Positions 1-9,569 of a stretch of DNA of 64,000 nt are shown piece after piece. Made by a program: the position numbers and the translations under genes. The first letter of the stretch is position 1, and the number at the start of each line of letters is the position of its first letter. Source of the stretch: Achromobacter deleyi (GTDB lineage: Bacteria; Pseudomonadota; Gammaproteobacteria; Burkholderiales; Burkholderiaceae_B); contig NZ_CADIJO010000007.1 in the NCBI RefSeq assembly GCF_902859705.1, positions 124,001 through 188,000 of the forward strand, given 5' to 3'. Under the pieces are notes generated by a model that worked only from the letters and a program-made list of their open reading frames with translations, was not told where the DNA came from and ran no database searches.

Positions 1-1193
1 ACGCCGAAGCCGGCCAGCGCGGCCTGATCGAACCGCGCGGCCCGCTGGGCACCTTCATCGCGCGGCCCACCGACGAACCCTTGTTGCAGATGCTGGACCT
101 GGGCATGAACATGCCGCCGCTGCCGCTGGGGTGCGATCTGCAGGACCTGCTGCGGCGCGGCCTGGCCAAGGCGATGGAACGCCACGACGTCGGCGTGATG
201 ATGACCTACCATCAGGCGGGCGGCGGGCCGGCCGAGCGCGAGGCGGGGGCCGAGTGGCTGGCGCAGTCGGTGGGCCGGGTGGACCCGGACCGGGTGCTGG
301 TGTGCCCGGGCGCGCAGGCCGCGCTGGCCGCGGTGATGCTGGCCTACAGCCGGCCCGGCGACGGCATCGTGGCCGAGCCGCTGGTGTACCCCGGCCTGCT
401 GACGGCGGCCCAGCAGTTCGGCCGCCGGATACTGGTGGCCGACACCGACGCAGACGGCATGACGCCCGCCGGCCTGGAACGCGCCTGCCGCGACGGCGGC
501 CGCCTGGTCTACCTGAACCCCACGCTGCAGAATCCCACGGCGCACACCATGAGCGTGGCACGTCGCCGCGACCTGCTGCGGGCGGCCGCGGCCTGTGGCG
601 TGCGCATCATCGAGGATGACCCGTATTCGCTGTTCCTGCAAGACGCGCCGCCCGCGCTGGCCAGCCTGGCGCCTGCGTCGGTGTTCTACATCGCCACGCT
701 GGCCAAGACGCTGACGCCCGGGTTGCGCACGGCCTTTGTCTTGACGCCCGACCTGGACGGCCGCCGCAACGTGCTGGCCGCCATGCGGTCGTTCGCGGTG
801 ATGGCCGCGCCGTTGATGGGCGTGCTGACCACGCAATGGATCGCCAGCGGCATGGCGCAGCAGATCCTGGACGGCGTGCGCGCGGAAGCCCACGCACGCC
901 AGCGCCTGGCGCGCCAATTGCTGCCGGGGCCGTTTCCGTCCGCCGCGGCGGGCATCCATCTTTGGCAGACGCTGCCCGACCGCTGGACGGCGTCGGACCT
1001 GGAACGGGTGGCGCGCGACGAAGGCCTGAGCGTGACGTCATCCGAGGTGTTCCACCAGGGGCCGGGCGCGCCCAACGCCATCCGCATTTCGCTGGGCAGC
1101 ATTCCCGACCGCCAGGAACTGGGGCAGGCGCTGGAGCACCTGGCGGGCCTGGTGCGACGCCGGCCGCGCGGGCTGCGCGATGTCATCGTCTAG
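1..1193 (+). CDS. MocR-type PLP-dependent aminotransferase regulator, 5' end missing
   Basis: The reading frame is already open at base 3, so the gene starts left of the window. The first residues (EPRGPLGTFIA) match the end of a GntR winged helix, where a G-x-G-T-F/Y motif leads into the linker. The rest is a fold-type I aminotransferase domain. It shows the NPTLQNPT segment, the DDPYS motif that contacts the cofactor ring, and the lysine expected to bind pyridoxal phosphate in TLAKTLTPGLR (codon near 705). MocR proteins are transcription factors with an aminotransferase-like sensor domain, so it probably regulates a nearby gene rather than acting as a metabolic enzyme. The target lies outside the window or is unknown. 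The dedA-like gene follows after 10 bases. Confidence 0.85.
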   Translation, partial: AEAGQRGLIEPRGPLGTFIARPTDEPLLQMLDLGMNMPPLPLGCDLQDLLRRGLAKAMERHDVGVMMTYHQAGGGPAEREAGAEWLAQSVGRVDPDRVLVCPGAQAALAAVMLAYSRPGDGIVAEPLVYPGLLTAAQQFGRRILVADTDADGMTPAGLERACRDGGRLVYLNPTLQNPTAHTMSVARRRDLLRAAAACGVRIIEDDPYSLFLQDAPPALASLAPASVFYIATLAKTLTPGLRTAFVLTPDLDGRRNVLAAMRSFAVMAAPLMGVLTTQWIASGMAQQILDGVRAEAHARQRLARQLLPGPFPSAAAGIHLWQTLPDRWTASDLERVARDEGLSVTSSEVFHQGPGAPNAIRISLGSIPDRQELGQALEHLAGLVRRRPRGLRDVIV

Positions 1194-1203
1194 GTGACGC
1201 GCG

Positions 1204-1731
1204 ATGCTGTTCGAGACGTTCCATGCCTTGCAGGATTCGATGGTGGACTTCGCCAAGACCCACGCGAACTGGCTGGCGCCGATGGGCTTTGCCTTCGCCT
1301 TCCTGAAATCTCTGCCGCTGGTGGCGTTGGTGATCCCCGGCACGGCGCTGCTGCTGTCGATCGGCGCCATCCTGGGGCTGGGCGATGCCAACTTCGTGGC
1401 GGTATGGCTGGCGATCTCGGTGGGGGCAGCGTTGGGCGACTGGGTGCAGTTTGCGGCGGGCGTCTGGTTCGGCCCCAGCCTGATGCGCAGCAAGCCGCTG
1501 CGCAAGCGCCCCGAGCTGCTGCATCGCAGTACGCTGTTCATTCAGAAATGGGGCGTGCTGAGCATTGTGCTGTGCCGCTTTTTTGGGCCGCTGCGCGCCA
1601 CCGTGCCGATGATCGCCGGCATCTGCGGCATGCGGGCGGCGGCGTTTCAGGCAGCGAACTGGGCCTCGGCTTTCTTGTGGGCGGCGGCGCTGCTGCTGCC
1701 CGGCTGGTGGGGAACGCGTACGTTCCTGTAG
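1204..1731 (+). CDS. DedA-family inner membrane protein
   Basis: The 175-residue protein has the DedA/VTT layout: a hydrophobic re-entrant segment with a proline- and glycine-rich turn (IPGTALLLSIGAILG), then a conserved arginine-rich region (CRFFGPLRATVPMIAG). Glycine-rich C-terminal helices end in GWWGTRTFL. The F/GR-x-x-x-R-x-x-x-P signature after residue 115 is the family hallmark. DedA proteins are flippase-like inner membrane proteins linked to membrane homeostasis and undecaprenyl-phosphate or phospholipid recycling. It starts 10 bases after the MocR gene on the same strand, so co-transcription is likely. The exact substrate cannot be read from sequence. Confidence 0.85.
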   Translation: MLFETFHALQDSMVDFAKTHANWLAPMGFAFAFLKSLPLVALVIPGTALLLSIGAILGLGDANFVAVWLAISVGAALGDWVQFAAGVWFGPSLMRSKPLRKRPELLHRSTLFIQKWGVLSIVLCRFFGPLRATVPMIAGICGMRAAAFQAANWASAFLWAAALLLPGWWGTRTFL

Positions 1732-1753
1732 GCCGGGCGGCAAGCGGCGGCCG

Positions 1754-1780
1754 GCGCGCGGCACGCCGCGTGCCACGCGC
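1754..1780. terminator. GC-rich hairpin between convergent genes
   Basis: A 5-bp outer stem (GCGCG/CGCGC), one mismatch and a 6-bp inner stem (GGCACG/CGTGCC) with a 3-base loop lie between the dedA-like gene and the oppositely oriented porin gene. There is no T run, so it may only be a transcript-end stabilising structure for both strands. Confidence 0.45.
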
Positions 1781-1799
1781 TGCCGCGCTGGATGCTGGC

Positions 1800-2816
1800 C
1801 TAGAACTGATGTCGTATGCCTACCGACGTTTGCAGCGTATGCGATTCGCGGATGTCGACGCGGTTGACGTAGGCATACAGATTGGTGCGCTTGGACAGAT
1901 CGTACTGGTAGCCCAGCGCCCAGCCGGTGATGTCCGACCCCGTGGCGCGCTGCGCCGATGCCAGCACCGATGACGCCTTGCCCGTGGGCACGGTGACGCC
2001 GACGATGAACGAATTGACCTTGTCGTAGCCGGCGGACGGCCCCGTGTTGGCATTGCGCAGGTTGCCGTAGGTGCCGTGCAGCGTGATCCATTCGAAGTCG
2101 TACGAGCCCGCCACTTGCAAGTTGCCGGTGGTTTTCTTGTTGGGCAGGCGCGCGTCGGGGTTCAGGCGGTCGTAGGTGAGTGCGGCGGCCACCGGGCCGC
2201 TGTTGTAGCGCAGGCCGGCGGTCATGACGCGGTCGTGTGCGTCGGTGGCGAAGGCGTCGTTGTCGTGGGCTTCGAAGCTGTAGCCCAGGCCTGCCTGCCA
2301 GCCGTTCATGCGCGGCGTGGCATAGAACACGGCGTTGTTGACGCGGCCGGCGGCGCCGAAGTCGCCGTCGTTGAAGCCCAGGGTGACGTTGTTGGACGAT
2401 TGCCCCCAACCCGTGCCGAAGGGCGAGCCCACGCCGCTCCATTCGAAGCCGTAGATCCATTGGCGCCCCAGGCGCACCTCGCCGAAGCCGCCGGCCAGCC
2501 CCACGTAGGCCCAACGGCCGAACAGGCGCCCCTGCGTCTGTGCGCCGCTATTGGCATTGAAGCCGTTTTCCAGGCGGAACACCGCCTTGTAGCCGTTGCC
2601 CAGGTCTTCTGCGCCGCGCAGGCCCCAGCGCGAGCCGGATTGGTTGCCGCTTTTCTGGCGCAGGCTGGATTCGCCATCGCGCCGCTCGTAGGTCGTGCCC
2701 AGGTCGATCAGGCCGTACAGCGTGACGCTGCTGGTTTCGGCGGCCGGGGCCGGGCTGACGCAGCTGAGCGCCAGGGCGGCGCCCAGCGTGCGGCGGTGGC
2801 GGATGATTCTTTTCAT
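1800..2816 (-). CDS. Gram-negative general porin (OmpC/Bordetella porin type)
   Basis: The 338-residue protein has a Sec signal peptide ending near SPAPAAE. The mature start SSVTLYGLIDLG is the classic first strand of betaproteobacterial trimeric porins. The terminal residues GIRHQF end in phenylalanine, as BAM-recognised barrel proteins do. Internal motifs such as GLRGAEDLGNGYKAVFRLE and the AYVGL/FGEVRLGRQ strands are family-typical. It would sit in the outer membrane as a 16-strand channel for small solutes. It is the last gene of a minus-strand series behind an ABC importer and a CocE hydrolase, so it may supply outer-membrane entry for that system. A hairpin separates it from the hydrolase, and a GAGGGG ribosome-binding site precedes its start. 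Confidence 0.92.
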   Translation of the reverse strand: MKRIIRHRRTLGAALALSCVSPAPAAETSSVTLYGLIDLGTTYERRDGESSLRQKSGNQSGSRWGLRGAEDLGNGYKAVFRLENGFNANSGAQTQGRLFGRWAYVGLAGGFGEVRLGRQWIYGFEWSGVGSPFGTGWGQSSNNVTLGFNDGDFGAAGRVNNAVFYATPRMNGWQAGLGYSFEAHDNDAFATDAHDRVMTAGLRYNSGPVAAALTYDRLNPDARLPNKKTTGNLQVAGSYDFEWITLHGTYGNLRNANTGPSAGYDKVNSFIVGVTVPTGKASSVLASAQRATGSDITGWALGYQYDLSKRTNLYAYVNRVDIRESHTLQTSVGIRHQF

Positions 2817-2862
2817 GGTGCTATCCCCTCTATTGGTATTGCGTTGGACAAAAGCATCCCCG

Positions 2863-2885
2863 GCCGCCCGCGCGGTGCGGGCGGC
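2863..2885 (-). terminator. Strong intercistronic hairpin upstream of the porin gene
   Basis: A perfect 9-bp stem (GCCGCCCGC/GCGGGCGGC) with a 5-base loop lies in the 161-base gap between the CocE hydrolase and the porin. It has no T run. It could terminate or attenuate read-through from the transporter operon, or stabilise the end of its transcript, leaving the porin partly on its own promoter. Confidence 0.5.
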
Positions 2886-2977
2886 TAAGGGTGGAACCGG
2901 GTGTGGCCTGACCAGCAGTTAACCGGTCAAGGCGATGCGGACGCTGAGGCTGATGTGGCCGCAGGCGGTGCGCCGGG

Positions 2978-4951
2978 CTAGCCCGGGGCGGCGGATGCGG
3001 GCAACGGTGTCAGGTCTTGGGGCGACGCCACGCAGAGCGTGACGCGGGACGGATACGCGGCCGATGCATGCACGGTGTTCAGGGCAATTCGCTTTTCGCG
3101 GGCATCGGCGGCGGACTCGCCGCTGTTGGGATTGACGTCGTATTTCGGGAAGTTGCTGCTGGAGATATCCAGCCGGATGCGGTGGCCTCGTTTGAACAGA
3201 TTGCAGGTGGCAAAGGGTTCGATCATGATTTCGTAAACCTTGCCCGGGGTCAACGCATTGGCCTGATTCCAGGACTGATGGAAGCGGCAACGGAAGATGC
3301 CGTCGGTCAGGTTCAAGGCATAGCCCTGCGGGTAGTCGGCACTGGGCGGATAGACGTCCACCAGCTTGGCGGTGAAGTCGGTGTCGGGGCAGTCGGACGA
3401 GATGTGCAGTGTGACCGTGACCGGACCGATGACGGCCAGGTCTTCGTCCAGCGGCGCGGTCTGGAACACCACCACGTCGTCGCGCGATGCCAGCGGCAGG
3501 CCGGGCTGGCGCACGCCGAAAAAGCGCGGGTCTTCGCGCTGGTCGAAGCCGCCGCCTTCGAACACCGGCTGGCCGGACGTGAGCGCGCCGCCCAGCGTGG
3601 GCACCGGATTGCGCGGGTCGTACTGATACGTGATGCGGGCATCCGGGACGGTAGGCGGCTGCGTGTCCAGGCGGCCATCGGCGTGCAGGTGGAATGCGGT
3701 GGGGCGGGCTTCGCGCAGCGGCCAGGCGTCGGCCTGGATCCATACGCCGCCGTGGTCGAAGCGGTCCGCGGCATTGCGTGTACCGCTGCCCCCGCCCATG
3801 AGGAAAAGGCGTGCGACCGGGTCGTGTGCCGGGGGTGAGGACGTCGGGTCTTGCGATGCCTCGCCTTGCTGCGTCATGCCCGCCTGCGCCTGGTCCGCGG
3901 GCGCATCCTGCAGCCAACGCTGGAACCACGCCAGCCGGAATGCCAGCCAGTCGGACGCAAGGTTGCCGTCGAAGGTCGCGCGGGGGCCGAAGTCGGCATC
4001 GCCGCTGTGCACGGTATTGCGGTCGCCGTGCAGCCAGGGCCCCATGATCAGCCGCACGGGCGATTGCCGGCCCTGGGTCAACCCCTCGTAGTTTTCCATG
4101 GTGGTGCGCACATAGGCGTCATACCAGCTGGACATCAGCGCCACGGGGATGTCGGGAATCGCGTCGTAGTAGCCCTGGGCATAGATGCCCAGCTGGCGCC
4201 AGGAATCGTCGAAGGTGTCGGCGCGCCACTGCTCGAACAGATAGTCTTCGTATTCGGGCACGCTGGCCAGCGGCGAATGGCCGGGGCGCCACGGCATGCG
4301 GGTGAACCACTGGCGGATGTCTTCGGCTTCCAGCGCGGCCAGCACCAGCGGGTCTTGTTGGGCCGCCGGGCTGAGCTTGGCCTGCTTGTAGGCCCAGGTG
4401 GCTTGCTTCAGTTCGAAGGCGCCAGACTGGCGGATGCCGCACTGGTAGCCGTTGGAAAAGCCGCCCGAATCCAGCACCATGCAGGCCAGCCCCGGCGGGT
4501 TCAGGCAGGCCAGCGCCATCTGGGTGTGCGCGGCATACGACAGGCCCATGGTGCCGATGCGGCCATTGCACCACGGCTGCTGCATGATCCAGGCCAGCGT
4601 GTCGAAGCCGTCCGGCCCTTCGGACAGGTACTTGGTGAAGTGGCCTTCGGAACCATACCGGCCGCGGCAGTCCTGGAACACCACGGCAAAGCCATGCGCC
4701 ACGAGGTGTCGGGCCACTTCCGGGCGCGGCACGCCCAGCTTGCCGCCGATCTGTTCGGACCGCGACACCTCGGTCTTGCCGTAGGGCGTGCGTTCCAGGA
4801 TGACGGGCAGCGGCGCATCGACGCCGGGGCGGTAACCCGCGGGCAGGTGCACGTCGGTGGCAAGGTGGATGCCGTCGCGCATGCGTACCCGCTGGTCTGC
4901 CAATACGTGGGCAGCGGCGGGGGCGGGGATAGAAGCGTCGGGAGCAGTCAT
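2978..4951 (-). CDS. CocE/NonD family alpha/beta hydrolase
   Basis: The 657-residue protein has the layout of the S15/CocE family. The N-terminal catalytic domain carries the nucleophile motif GLSYAA (Ser about 138). The acid lies in SSWYDAY and the base in GPWLHGDRN. A C-terminal jelly-roll domain contains LHISSDCPDTDFTAKLVDVY and RLDISSSNFPKYDVNPNSG, both typical of cocaine esterase and glutaryl-7-ACA acylases. Members hydrolyse esters or amides of acyl groups and have no signal peptide, as here. The start overlaps the stop of the upstream binding-protein gene by 4 bases (ATGA). It probably processes the compound brought in by the ABC importer; the substrate is not readable. Confidence 0.9.
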   Translation of the reverse strand: MTAPDASIPAPAAAHVLADQRVRMRDGIHLATDVHLPAGYRPGVDAPLPVILERTPYGKTEVSRSEQIGGKLGVPRPEVARHLVAHGFAVVFQDCRGRYGSEGHFTKYLSEGPDGFDTLAWIMQQPWCNGRIGTMGLSYAAHTQMALACLNPPGLACMVLDSGGFSNGYQCGIRQSGAFELKQATWAYKQAKLSPAAQQDPLVLAALEAEDIRQWFTRMPWRPGHSPLASVPEYEDYLFEQWRADTFDDSWRQLGIYAQGYYDAIPDIPVALMSSWYDAYVRTTMENYEGLTQGRQSPVRLIMGPWLHGDRNTVHSGDADFGPRATFDGNLASDWLAFRLAWFQRWLQDAPADQAQAGMTQQGEASQDPTSSPPAHDPVARLFLMGGGSGTRNAADRFDHGGVWIQADAWPLREARPTAFHLHADGRLDTQPPTVPDARITYQYDPRNPVPTLGGALTSGQPVFEGGGFDQREDPRFFGVRQPGLPLASRDDVVVFQTAPLDEDLAVIGPVTVTLHISSDCPDTDFTAKLVDVYPPSADYPQGYALNLTDGIFRCRFHQSWNQANALTPGKVYEIMIEPFATCNLFKRGHRIRLDISSSNFPKYDVNPNSGESAADAREKRIALNTVHASAAYPSRVTLCVASPQDLTPLPASAAPG

Positions 4952-6576
4952 TTGGCTTCCTGGATGTAGAGCATTGAAGTGCGTTCGAGTTTGTTGGCGC
5001 GCAGCACCGTGCCGTCGCGGGCGGCCCAGAAGGCCACGGGGAAATACAGGGGCACGATGCCGACGTCGTTGAATCCCGCTTCGGCGGCCTGGCGCAGCAG
5101 CGCGTTGCGGGCGTCGGGGTCGAATTCCACGGCGGCCTGCGCCAGCAGGCGGTCAAGTTCGGGGTTGGAATAGCGCGCGCGATTGAAGGCGCCCGTGCCG
5201 GCGGCCTTGTCGTAGGTGGCCATCACGTTGGTCAGGCCGCCGGCTGAATCGCCGGTGCTGTTGCCGTACGAAAAGATGAAGGCGCTGTACTGCTGCTTGC
5301 CGCTGGCGCCGGCATAGACGTTGTAGGGCTGCGTCACCACGCCGTTGATGCGCAGGCCGGCGCGCGCCATCATCTGCGCCAGCGCCTGGGCCAGGTCGCT
5401 GTCGCCGGCAAAGCGGTCGTTGGAGGAATGCAGCGTCAGGCCGAAGCCGTGAGGGTAGCCGGCCTGGGCCAGCAGGGCGCGCGCACCGTCCAGGTCGTAG
5501 GCGGGCGCGGGCAGGTTGGGGCTGTAGCCGCCCAGCCCCTCGGGCACCATCTGGCCGGCCGGCACGCCGGCGCCGCTCAAGAGGCGCTCGGTGATGGGGC
5601 CGCGCATGAACATCCTGGATATCGCCTGACGCACGCGTACGTCTTTCAGGGGATTGACGCTCAGGGGCTTGCCCTGCGCGTCGGTGATGAACGGACTGAT
5701 GTCGCGGGCCGAGTCCAGCGCCAGGTAGATCAGGCGGGCCGACGGCGAGCTGTAGAGCGTGTAGCCGGGCTTGCCTTTGATGTTGCGCGCGTCGGTCGGC
5801 GGCACGCTGTCGATCAGGTCCACCGAGCCGGACAGCAGCGCCGAGATGCGCGCGGCGTCGTTGGCGATGTAGCGAATGACGACGCGGTCGAAATCGGGGC
5901 GGCGGCCCCAGTAGTGGTCGTTGCGTTCAAGCTCCAGGCTGTCGCCGGGCTGCCAGCGCTTGAATTTGTAGGGGCCGGTGCCGATGGCGGCCACGCCGGA
6001 ATTGAAGTCTTCCGACCGCTTGCCCTCGGCGGCATGGCGCGACACGATGTAGACCTGACCGATCTGTTCCATGAAGTCGGGCGTGGGTTCCTTGGTGCGG
6101 ATGCGCAGCGTCAGCGGATCAATCACCTGCACGTCGGCGATGGACCGCACCGCCCCGCTGAAGGGCGCCGGGCTGTTGGGCACCTTGGGCGCCCGGGCCA
6201 GCGAGAACACCACGTCGTCGGCCGTGAACGGCGTGCCGTCATGAAAGCGCACGCCAGGGCGCAAGCGGATTTCCCAGGTATCGGGGGCCACGACGCGCCA
6301 GGACAGCGCCAGGCTGGGCTGGCTCTGCATGTTTTCGTCGGTGGACATCAGGCGTTCGAAGATGTTTTCGGCGGCCGCCTGGTTGTTGCCGGTGCGCGAG
6401 AACAGCGGGTCCATCGACGACGGCTCGCTGGAATGGCCGATGGTCAGCAGCGGCCGGGCGGCGGCCGGGGCGGGCAGCAACGCCGCCAGCGCCAGGGACA
6501 AGGTGAGCGTTGCGGCCAGCGCCAACGCGGGCAGGCCTCGCCGCGCGCCGTGCATCGAGAATGAAGAGACAGTCAT
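4948..6576 (-). CDS. ABC transporter periplasmic binding protein, family 5 (peptide/nickel type)
   Basis: The 542-residue protein has a long Sec signal peptide ending around PAAARP. The family 5 signatures follow: LTIGHSSEPSSMDPLF, the segment WEIRLRPGVRFHDGTPFTADDVVFSL, and RQAISRMFMRGPITERLL further on. These proteins capture oligopeptides, dipeptides, nickel chelates or glycosides in the periplasm and deliver them to a DppBC-type permease. It is coupled on both sides by 4-base overlaps, with the ATPase gene upstream and the CocE hydrolase downstream. That fixes it as the receptor of this importer. Confidence 0.93.
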   Translation of the reverse strand: MTVSSFSMHGARRGLPALALAATLTLSLALAALLPAPAAARPLLTIGHSSEPSSMDPLFSRTGNNQAAAENIFERLMSTDENMQSQPSLALSWRVVAPDTWEIRLRPGVRFHDGTPFTADDVVFSLARAPKVPNSPAPFSGAVRSIADVQVIDPLTLRIRTKEPTPDFMEQIGQVYIVSRHAAEGKRSEDFNSGVAAIGTGPYKFKRWQPGDSLELERNDHYWGRRPDFDRVVIRYIANDAARISALLSGSVDLIDSVPPTDARNIKGKPGYTLYSSPSARLIYLALDSARDISPFITDAQGKPLSVNPLKDVRVRQAISRMFMRGPITERLLSGAGVPAGQMVPEGLGGYSPNLPAPAYDLDGARALLAQAGYPHGFGLTLHSSNDRFAGDSDLAQALAQMMARAGLRINGVVTQPYNVYAGASGKQQYSAFIFSYGNSTGDSAGGLTNVMATYDKAAGTGAFNRARYSNPELDRLLAQAAVEFDPDARNALLRQAAEAGFNDVGIVPLYFPVAFWAARDGTVLRANKLERTSMLYIQEAK

Positions 6577-7673
6577 GACGCGCGGGTTCCTCGTTGTGCG
6601 GCGGGGACGTCCGCGGGCGTGTTCGGCGGGGCAGGCAACGGGCTAACCCCGGGCGCGTTCGGCGAGGTGGGCATCGGGGTGTCCAACAAGTGGCAGGCCG
6701 CCTGATGCCCGTCGGCCGTGGCTTGCAGCGCGGGCGCTTCGGTCTTGCAACGCGCCATCGCCTGCGGGCAGCGCGGATGGAAGTGGCAGCCGGACGGCGG
6801 ATGCAGCGGCGACGGGATCTCGCCCTGAATGGCATGGAAGCGCCGCTTGCGGTTCGACAGGCGCGGCACTTCGTCCAGCAGCGCCTGGGTGTACGGATGG
6901 CGCGGCGCGCGGAAGACCTCGGCCGTGGGGCCGGATTCCACCACGCGGCCCAGGTACATGATGACGGTGCGGTCGCTGATGCGCCGCACCACGCCCAGGT
7001 CGTGGCTGATGAACAGATAGGTCAGGCCCAGGTCCTGGCGCAGGTCCATGAAGAGGTTCAGGATCTGCGCCTGGATCGACACGTCCAGCGCCGCGATCGA
7101 TTCGTCGCAGATCAGGAATTGGGGCTTCACGGCCAGGGCGCGGCCGATGCCCACGCGCTGGCGCTGGCCGCCCGAGAACTGGTGCGGGAAGCGGTTGCGG
7201 TAGTCCGGGTCCAGCCCCACGCGGCGCATCACCTGCACCACGTAGTCGTCGTAGTCGCGGCGCGCGATGATGCCGTTGGCCAAGGGCGCTTCGCCGATGA
7301 TGTCGCGCACCCGCTTGCGCGGATTGAGCGAGGACATCGGGTCCTGGAAGATCATCTGCGTGGCCATGCGCTGTGCATGCGCGGCCTGGCCGGTCAGCGT
7401 GGACAGTTCGCCGGCCGGCGTCTGGATGGTGCCGGACGTGGCGGGCAGAATGCCGGCCAGCACACGGCCCAGCGTGGACTTGCCACAGCCGGATTCGCCC
7501 ACCAGCCCCACGACTTCGCCCTGGCGGATGGTCAGGTCGATCCTGTCCACCGCGTGCACGGTCTGCGTGCCGACCTTGGCGCCCAGCAGGCCGGCCAGGC
7601 GTTCGGCGTAGTCGGGCCGCTTGACGAACAGGCGCGACACCTGGTTGGCCTGCATCAGGATCGGCGGGTTCAC
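6573..7673 (-). CDS. ABC importer ATPase, DppF/OppF type
   Basis: This nucleotide-binding subunit shows the Walker A motif GESGCGKST, the signature FSGGQRQRVGIGRAL, and Walker B FLICDESIAALD. The C-terminal oligopeptide-transporter extension (GCHFHPRCPQAM) contains the spaced cysteines that can bind an iron-sulfur cluster in DppD/DppF proteins. The open frame extends far upstream inside the neighbouring gene. The start is placed at GTG 7673 because it forms a GTGA overlap with the stop of the DppD-like gene, giving 366 residues. ATG 7655 is the alternative. It powers uptake together with its heterodimer partner. Confidence 0.9.
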   Translation of the reverse strand: MNPPILMQANQVSRLFVKRPDYAERLAGLLGAKVGTQTVHAVDRIDLTIRQGEVVGLVGESGCGKSTLGRVLAGILPATSGTIQTPAGELSTLTGQAAHAQRMATQMIFQDPMSSLNPRKRVRDIIGEAPLANGIIARRDYDDYVVQVMRRVGLDPDYRNRFPHQFSGGQRQRVGIGRALAVKPQFLICDESIAALDVSIQAQILNLFMDLRQDLGLTYLFISHDLGVVRRISDRTVIMYLGRVVESGPTAEVFRAPRHPYTQALLDEVPRLSNRKRRFHAIQGEIPSPLHPPSGCHFHPRCPQAMARCKTEAPALQATADGHQAACHLLDTPMPTSPNAPGVSPLPAPPNTPADVPAAQRGTRAS

Positions 7674-8650
7674 GAGAAGGCTCCTGTCTGGGGATGAAAG
7701 CAGCGGTGGCTGCGGCTGCCGGCGGCGTCGATGGGCGGCTGTTCGCTGCGGCAGCGCTCGGATGCATGGCCGCAGCGCGGGCTGAAGGCGCAGCCGGCGG
7801 GCAGGGCCAGCGGCGACGGCGCCATGCCGGGAATCTGATACAGGCGGTCGCCCGTGTGTTCGTTGCTGGGCACCGAACCGATCAGGCCGATGGTGTACGG
7901 GTGGCGGGGGCGATCCAGGATGTCGTCGGTGGGGCCGGATTCGACGACCCGCCCGGCATACATCACGCAGACGCGGTCGGCCAGCCCGGCCACCACGGCC
8001 AGGTCGTGGCTGACCCAGACCATGGCGGTGCCCGTTTCGGCGCACAGCTTCTGCATTTCGGCCAGGATCTGCGCCTGGATGGTGACGTCCAGCGCGGTGG
8101 TGGGTTCGTCGGCGATGATCAGGTCGGGCTTGTGCAGCATGGCAATCGCAATGGCCACGCGCTGGCGCATGCCGCCGGACAACTGGTGCGGATAGGCCTT
8201 CAGCCGTTCGTCGGGCGACGGGATGCCCACGGCCGCCAGCGTGTCGCGGGCGCGGGCCCAGGCCGCCTTGCGGCTGCAGCGTTCGTGCGTCTGCACCGTT
8301 TCGACCATCTGGGTCTCGATGCGGAACACCGGGTTCAGCGTCATCATCGGGTCCTGGAATACCATGGCGATGCGGTTGCCGCGCAGCTGCCGCAGTTCTT
8401 CGCGCGACAGCGTCGCCAGGTCGGTGCCCTTGAACAGGATCTGGCCGCCGTCGATGCGCCCCGGCGGGTCGATCAGGCCCAGGATGGAAAAGCCGGTGAT
8501 GGACTTGCCCGAACCGGACTCGCCGACCAGGCCCAGGATTTCGCCGGGATGCACGTCGAAGCTGACGTCGTCCACCGCCCGCACCAGGCCGGCGCGGGTA
8601 TGGAACCAGGTGCGCAGGTTGCGCACGGAAAGAGTGGGGGTGCTTGTCAT
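7670..8650 (-). CDS. ABC importer ATPase, DppD/OppD type
   Basis: The 326-residue subunit has Walker [13 protein letters not shown], signature [15 protein letters not shown], and Walker [13 protein letters not shown]. The C-terminal motif [10 protein letters not shown] belongs to the oligopeptide-transporter C-terminal domain. It pairs with the DppF-like ATPase encoded immediately downstream through a GTGA overlap. The 10-base distance from the permease gene upstream supports one transcript. Confidence 0.93.
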   Translation of the reverse strand: MTSTPTLSVRNLRTWFHTRAGLVRAVDDVSFDVHPGEILGLVGESGSGKSITGFSILGLIDPPGRIDGGQILFKGTDLATLSREELRQLRGNRIAMVFQDPMMTLNPVFRIETQMVETVQTHERCSRKAAWARARDTLAAVGIPSPDERLKAYPHQLSGGMRQRVAIAIAMLHKPDLIIADEPTTALDVTIQAQILAEMQKLCAETGTAMVWVSHDLAVVAGLADRVCVMYAGRVVESGPTDDILDRPRHPYTIGLIGSVPSNEHTGDRLYQIPGMAPSPLALPAGCAFSPRCGHASERCRSEQPPIDAAGSRSHRCFHPQTGAFS

Positions 8651-8660
8651 GGGACGAGTC

Positions 8661-9569
8661 CTATTTCTGCAGGCGCGGGTTGAGCGCCTCGCGGACCCGG
8701 TCGCCCACGATGTTCATGGTGAAGACCACCGTCAGCAGCAGCACGCCGGGAAATACGCTGATCCAGTACAGGCCGGCCAGCATCTGCTGGTAGCCGTTGG
8801 CGATCAGCAGGCCCAGCGACGGCTCGGTGACCGGCAGGCCGATGCCCAGGAAACTGAGCGTGGCCTCGGCGGCGATGGCGTTGGCGGTCTGGATCATCGC
8901 GATGACGATGACGGGCGGAATGCAGTTGGGCAGCAGCTGGCTGAACAGCGCGCGGCGGTGGCTCAGGCCCAGGCACAGGGCGGCCTCCATGTATTCCTTG
9001 CGCCGCTCGACCACGGCGGTGGCGCGCACGGCGCGGGCGAAGTAGGCCCACTGCACCACCACCAGCGCCAGGATCACCTTGTCCACCCCCTGGCCCAATA
9101 TGGCCAGCATCATCAGCGCCACGAGAATGGTGGGAAAGCCCAGCATCAGGTCCACCAGCCGCATGATCAGCGCGTCGATGCGGCCGCCGAAGTACGCGGC
9201 CACCAGCCCCAGCACCGTGCCCACGGCCATGGCGAACAGGCCGCTCAGCACGCCCACGCTGAGGCTGGTGCGCAGGCCATACATCATGGCCGACAGCATG
9301 TCGCGGCCCTGGGCATCGGTGCCGGCCCAGTAGACATCGCCATAGATGCCGTGGCTGCCCGGCGGCATGCGGCCGTCCAGAATGGTGATGGCGGCCAGGT
9401 CATAGGGGTTCTGCGGCGCGATCCATGGCGCCAGCAGCGCGGCCAGCACCAGCAGCAGGAACACGACCGCGGCGATCGTGGCGGGGCGGCTGTCCAGCAC
9501 GCCGTGCAGCGCCTGGCCCAGCGTGGTGTCGCGGCTGGGCAGCCAGGTCTTGGAAACGGAGGCGGTCAT
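8661..9569 (-). CDS. ABC importer permease, DppC type
   Basis: The frame is open upstream, but the start at ATG 9569 forms an ATGA overlap with the first permease gene and begins a normal DppC N terminus (MTASVSKTWLPSRDTTLGQ), giving 302 residues. It has a leading membrane helix, the periplasmic AGTDAQGRDMLSAMMYG motif of DppC proteins, and the EAA coupling loop (EAALCLGLSHRRALFSQLLP). It forms the transmembrane channel with the DppB-like subunit. Confidence 0.92.
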   Translation of the reverse strand: MTASVSKTWLPSRDTTLGQALHGVLDSRPATIAAVVFLLLVLAALLAPWIAPQNPYDLAAITILDGRMPPGSHGIYGDVYWAGTDAQGRDMLSAMMYGLRTSLSVGVLSGLFAMAVGTVLGLVAAYFGGRIDALIMRLVDLMLGFPTILVALMMLAILGQGVDKVILALVVVQWAYFARAVRATAVVERRKEYMEAALCLGLSHRRALFSQLLPNCIPPVIVIAMIQTANAIAAEATLSFLGIGLPVTEPSLGLLIANGYQQMLAGLYWISVFPGVLLLTVVFTMNIVGDRVREALNPRLQK

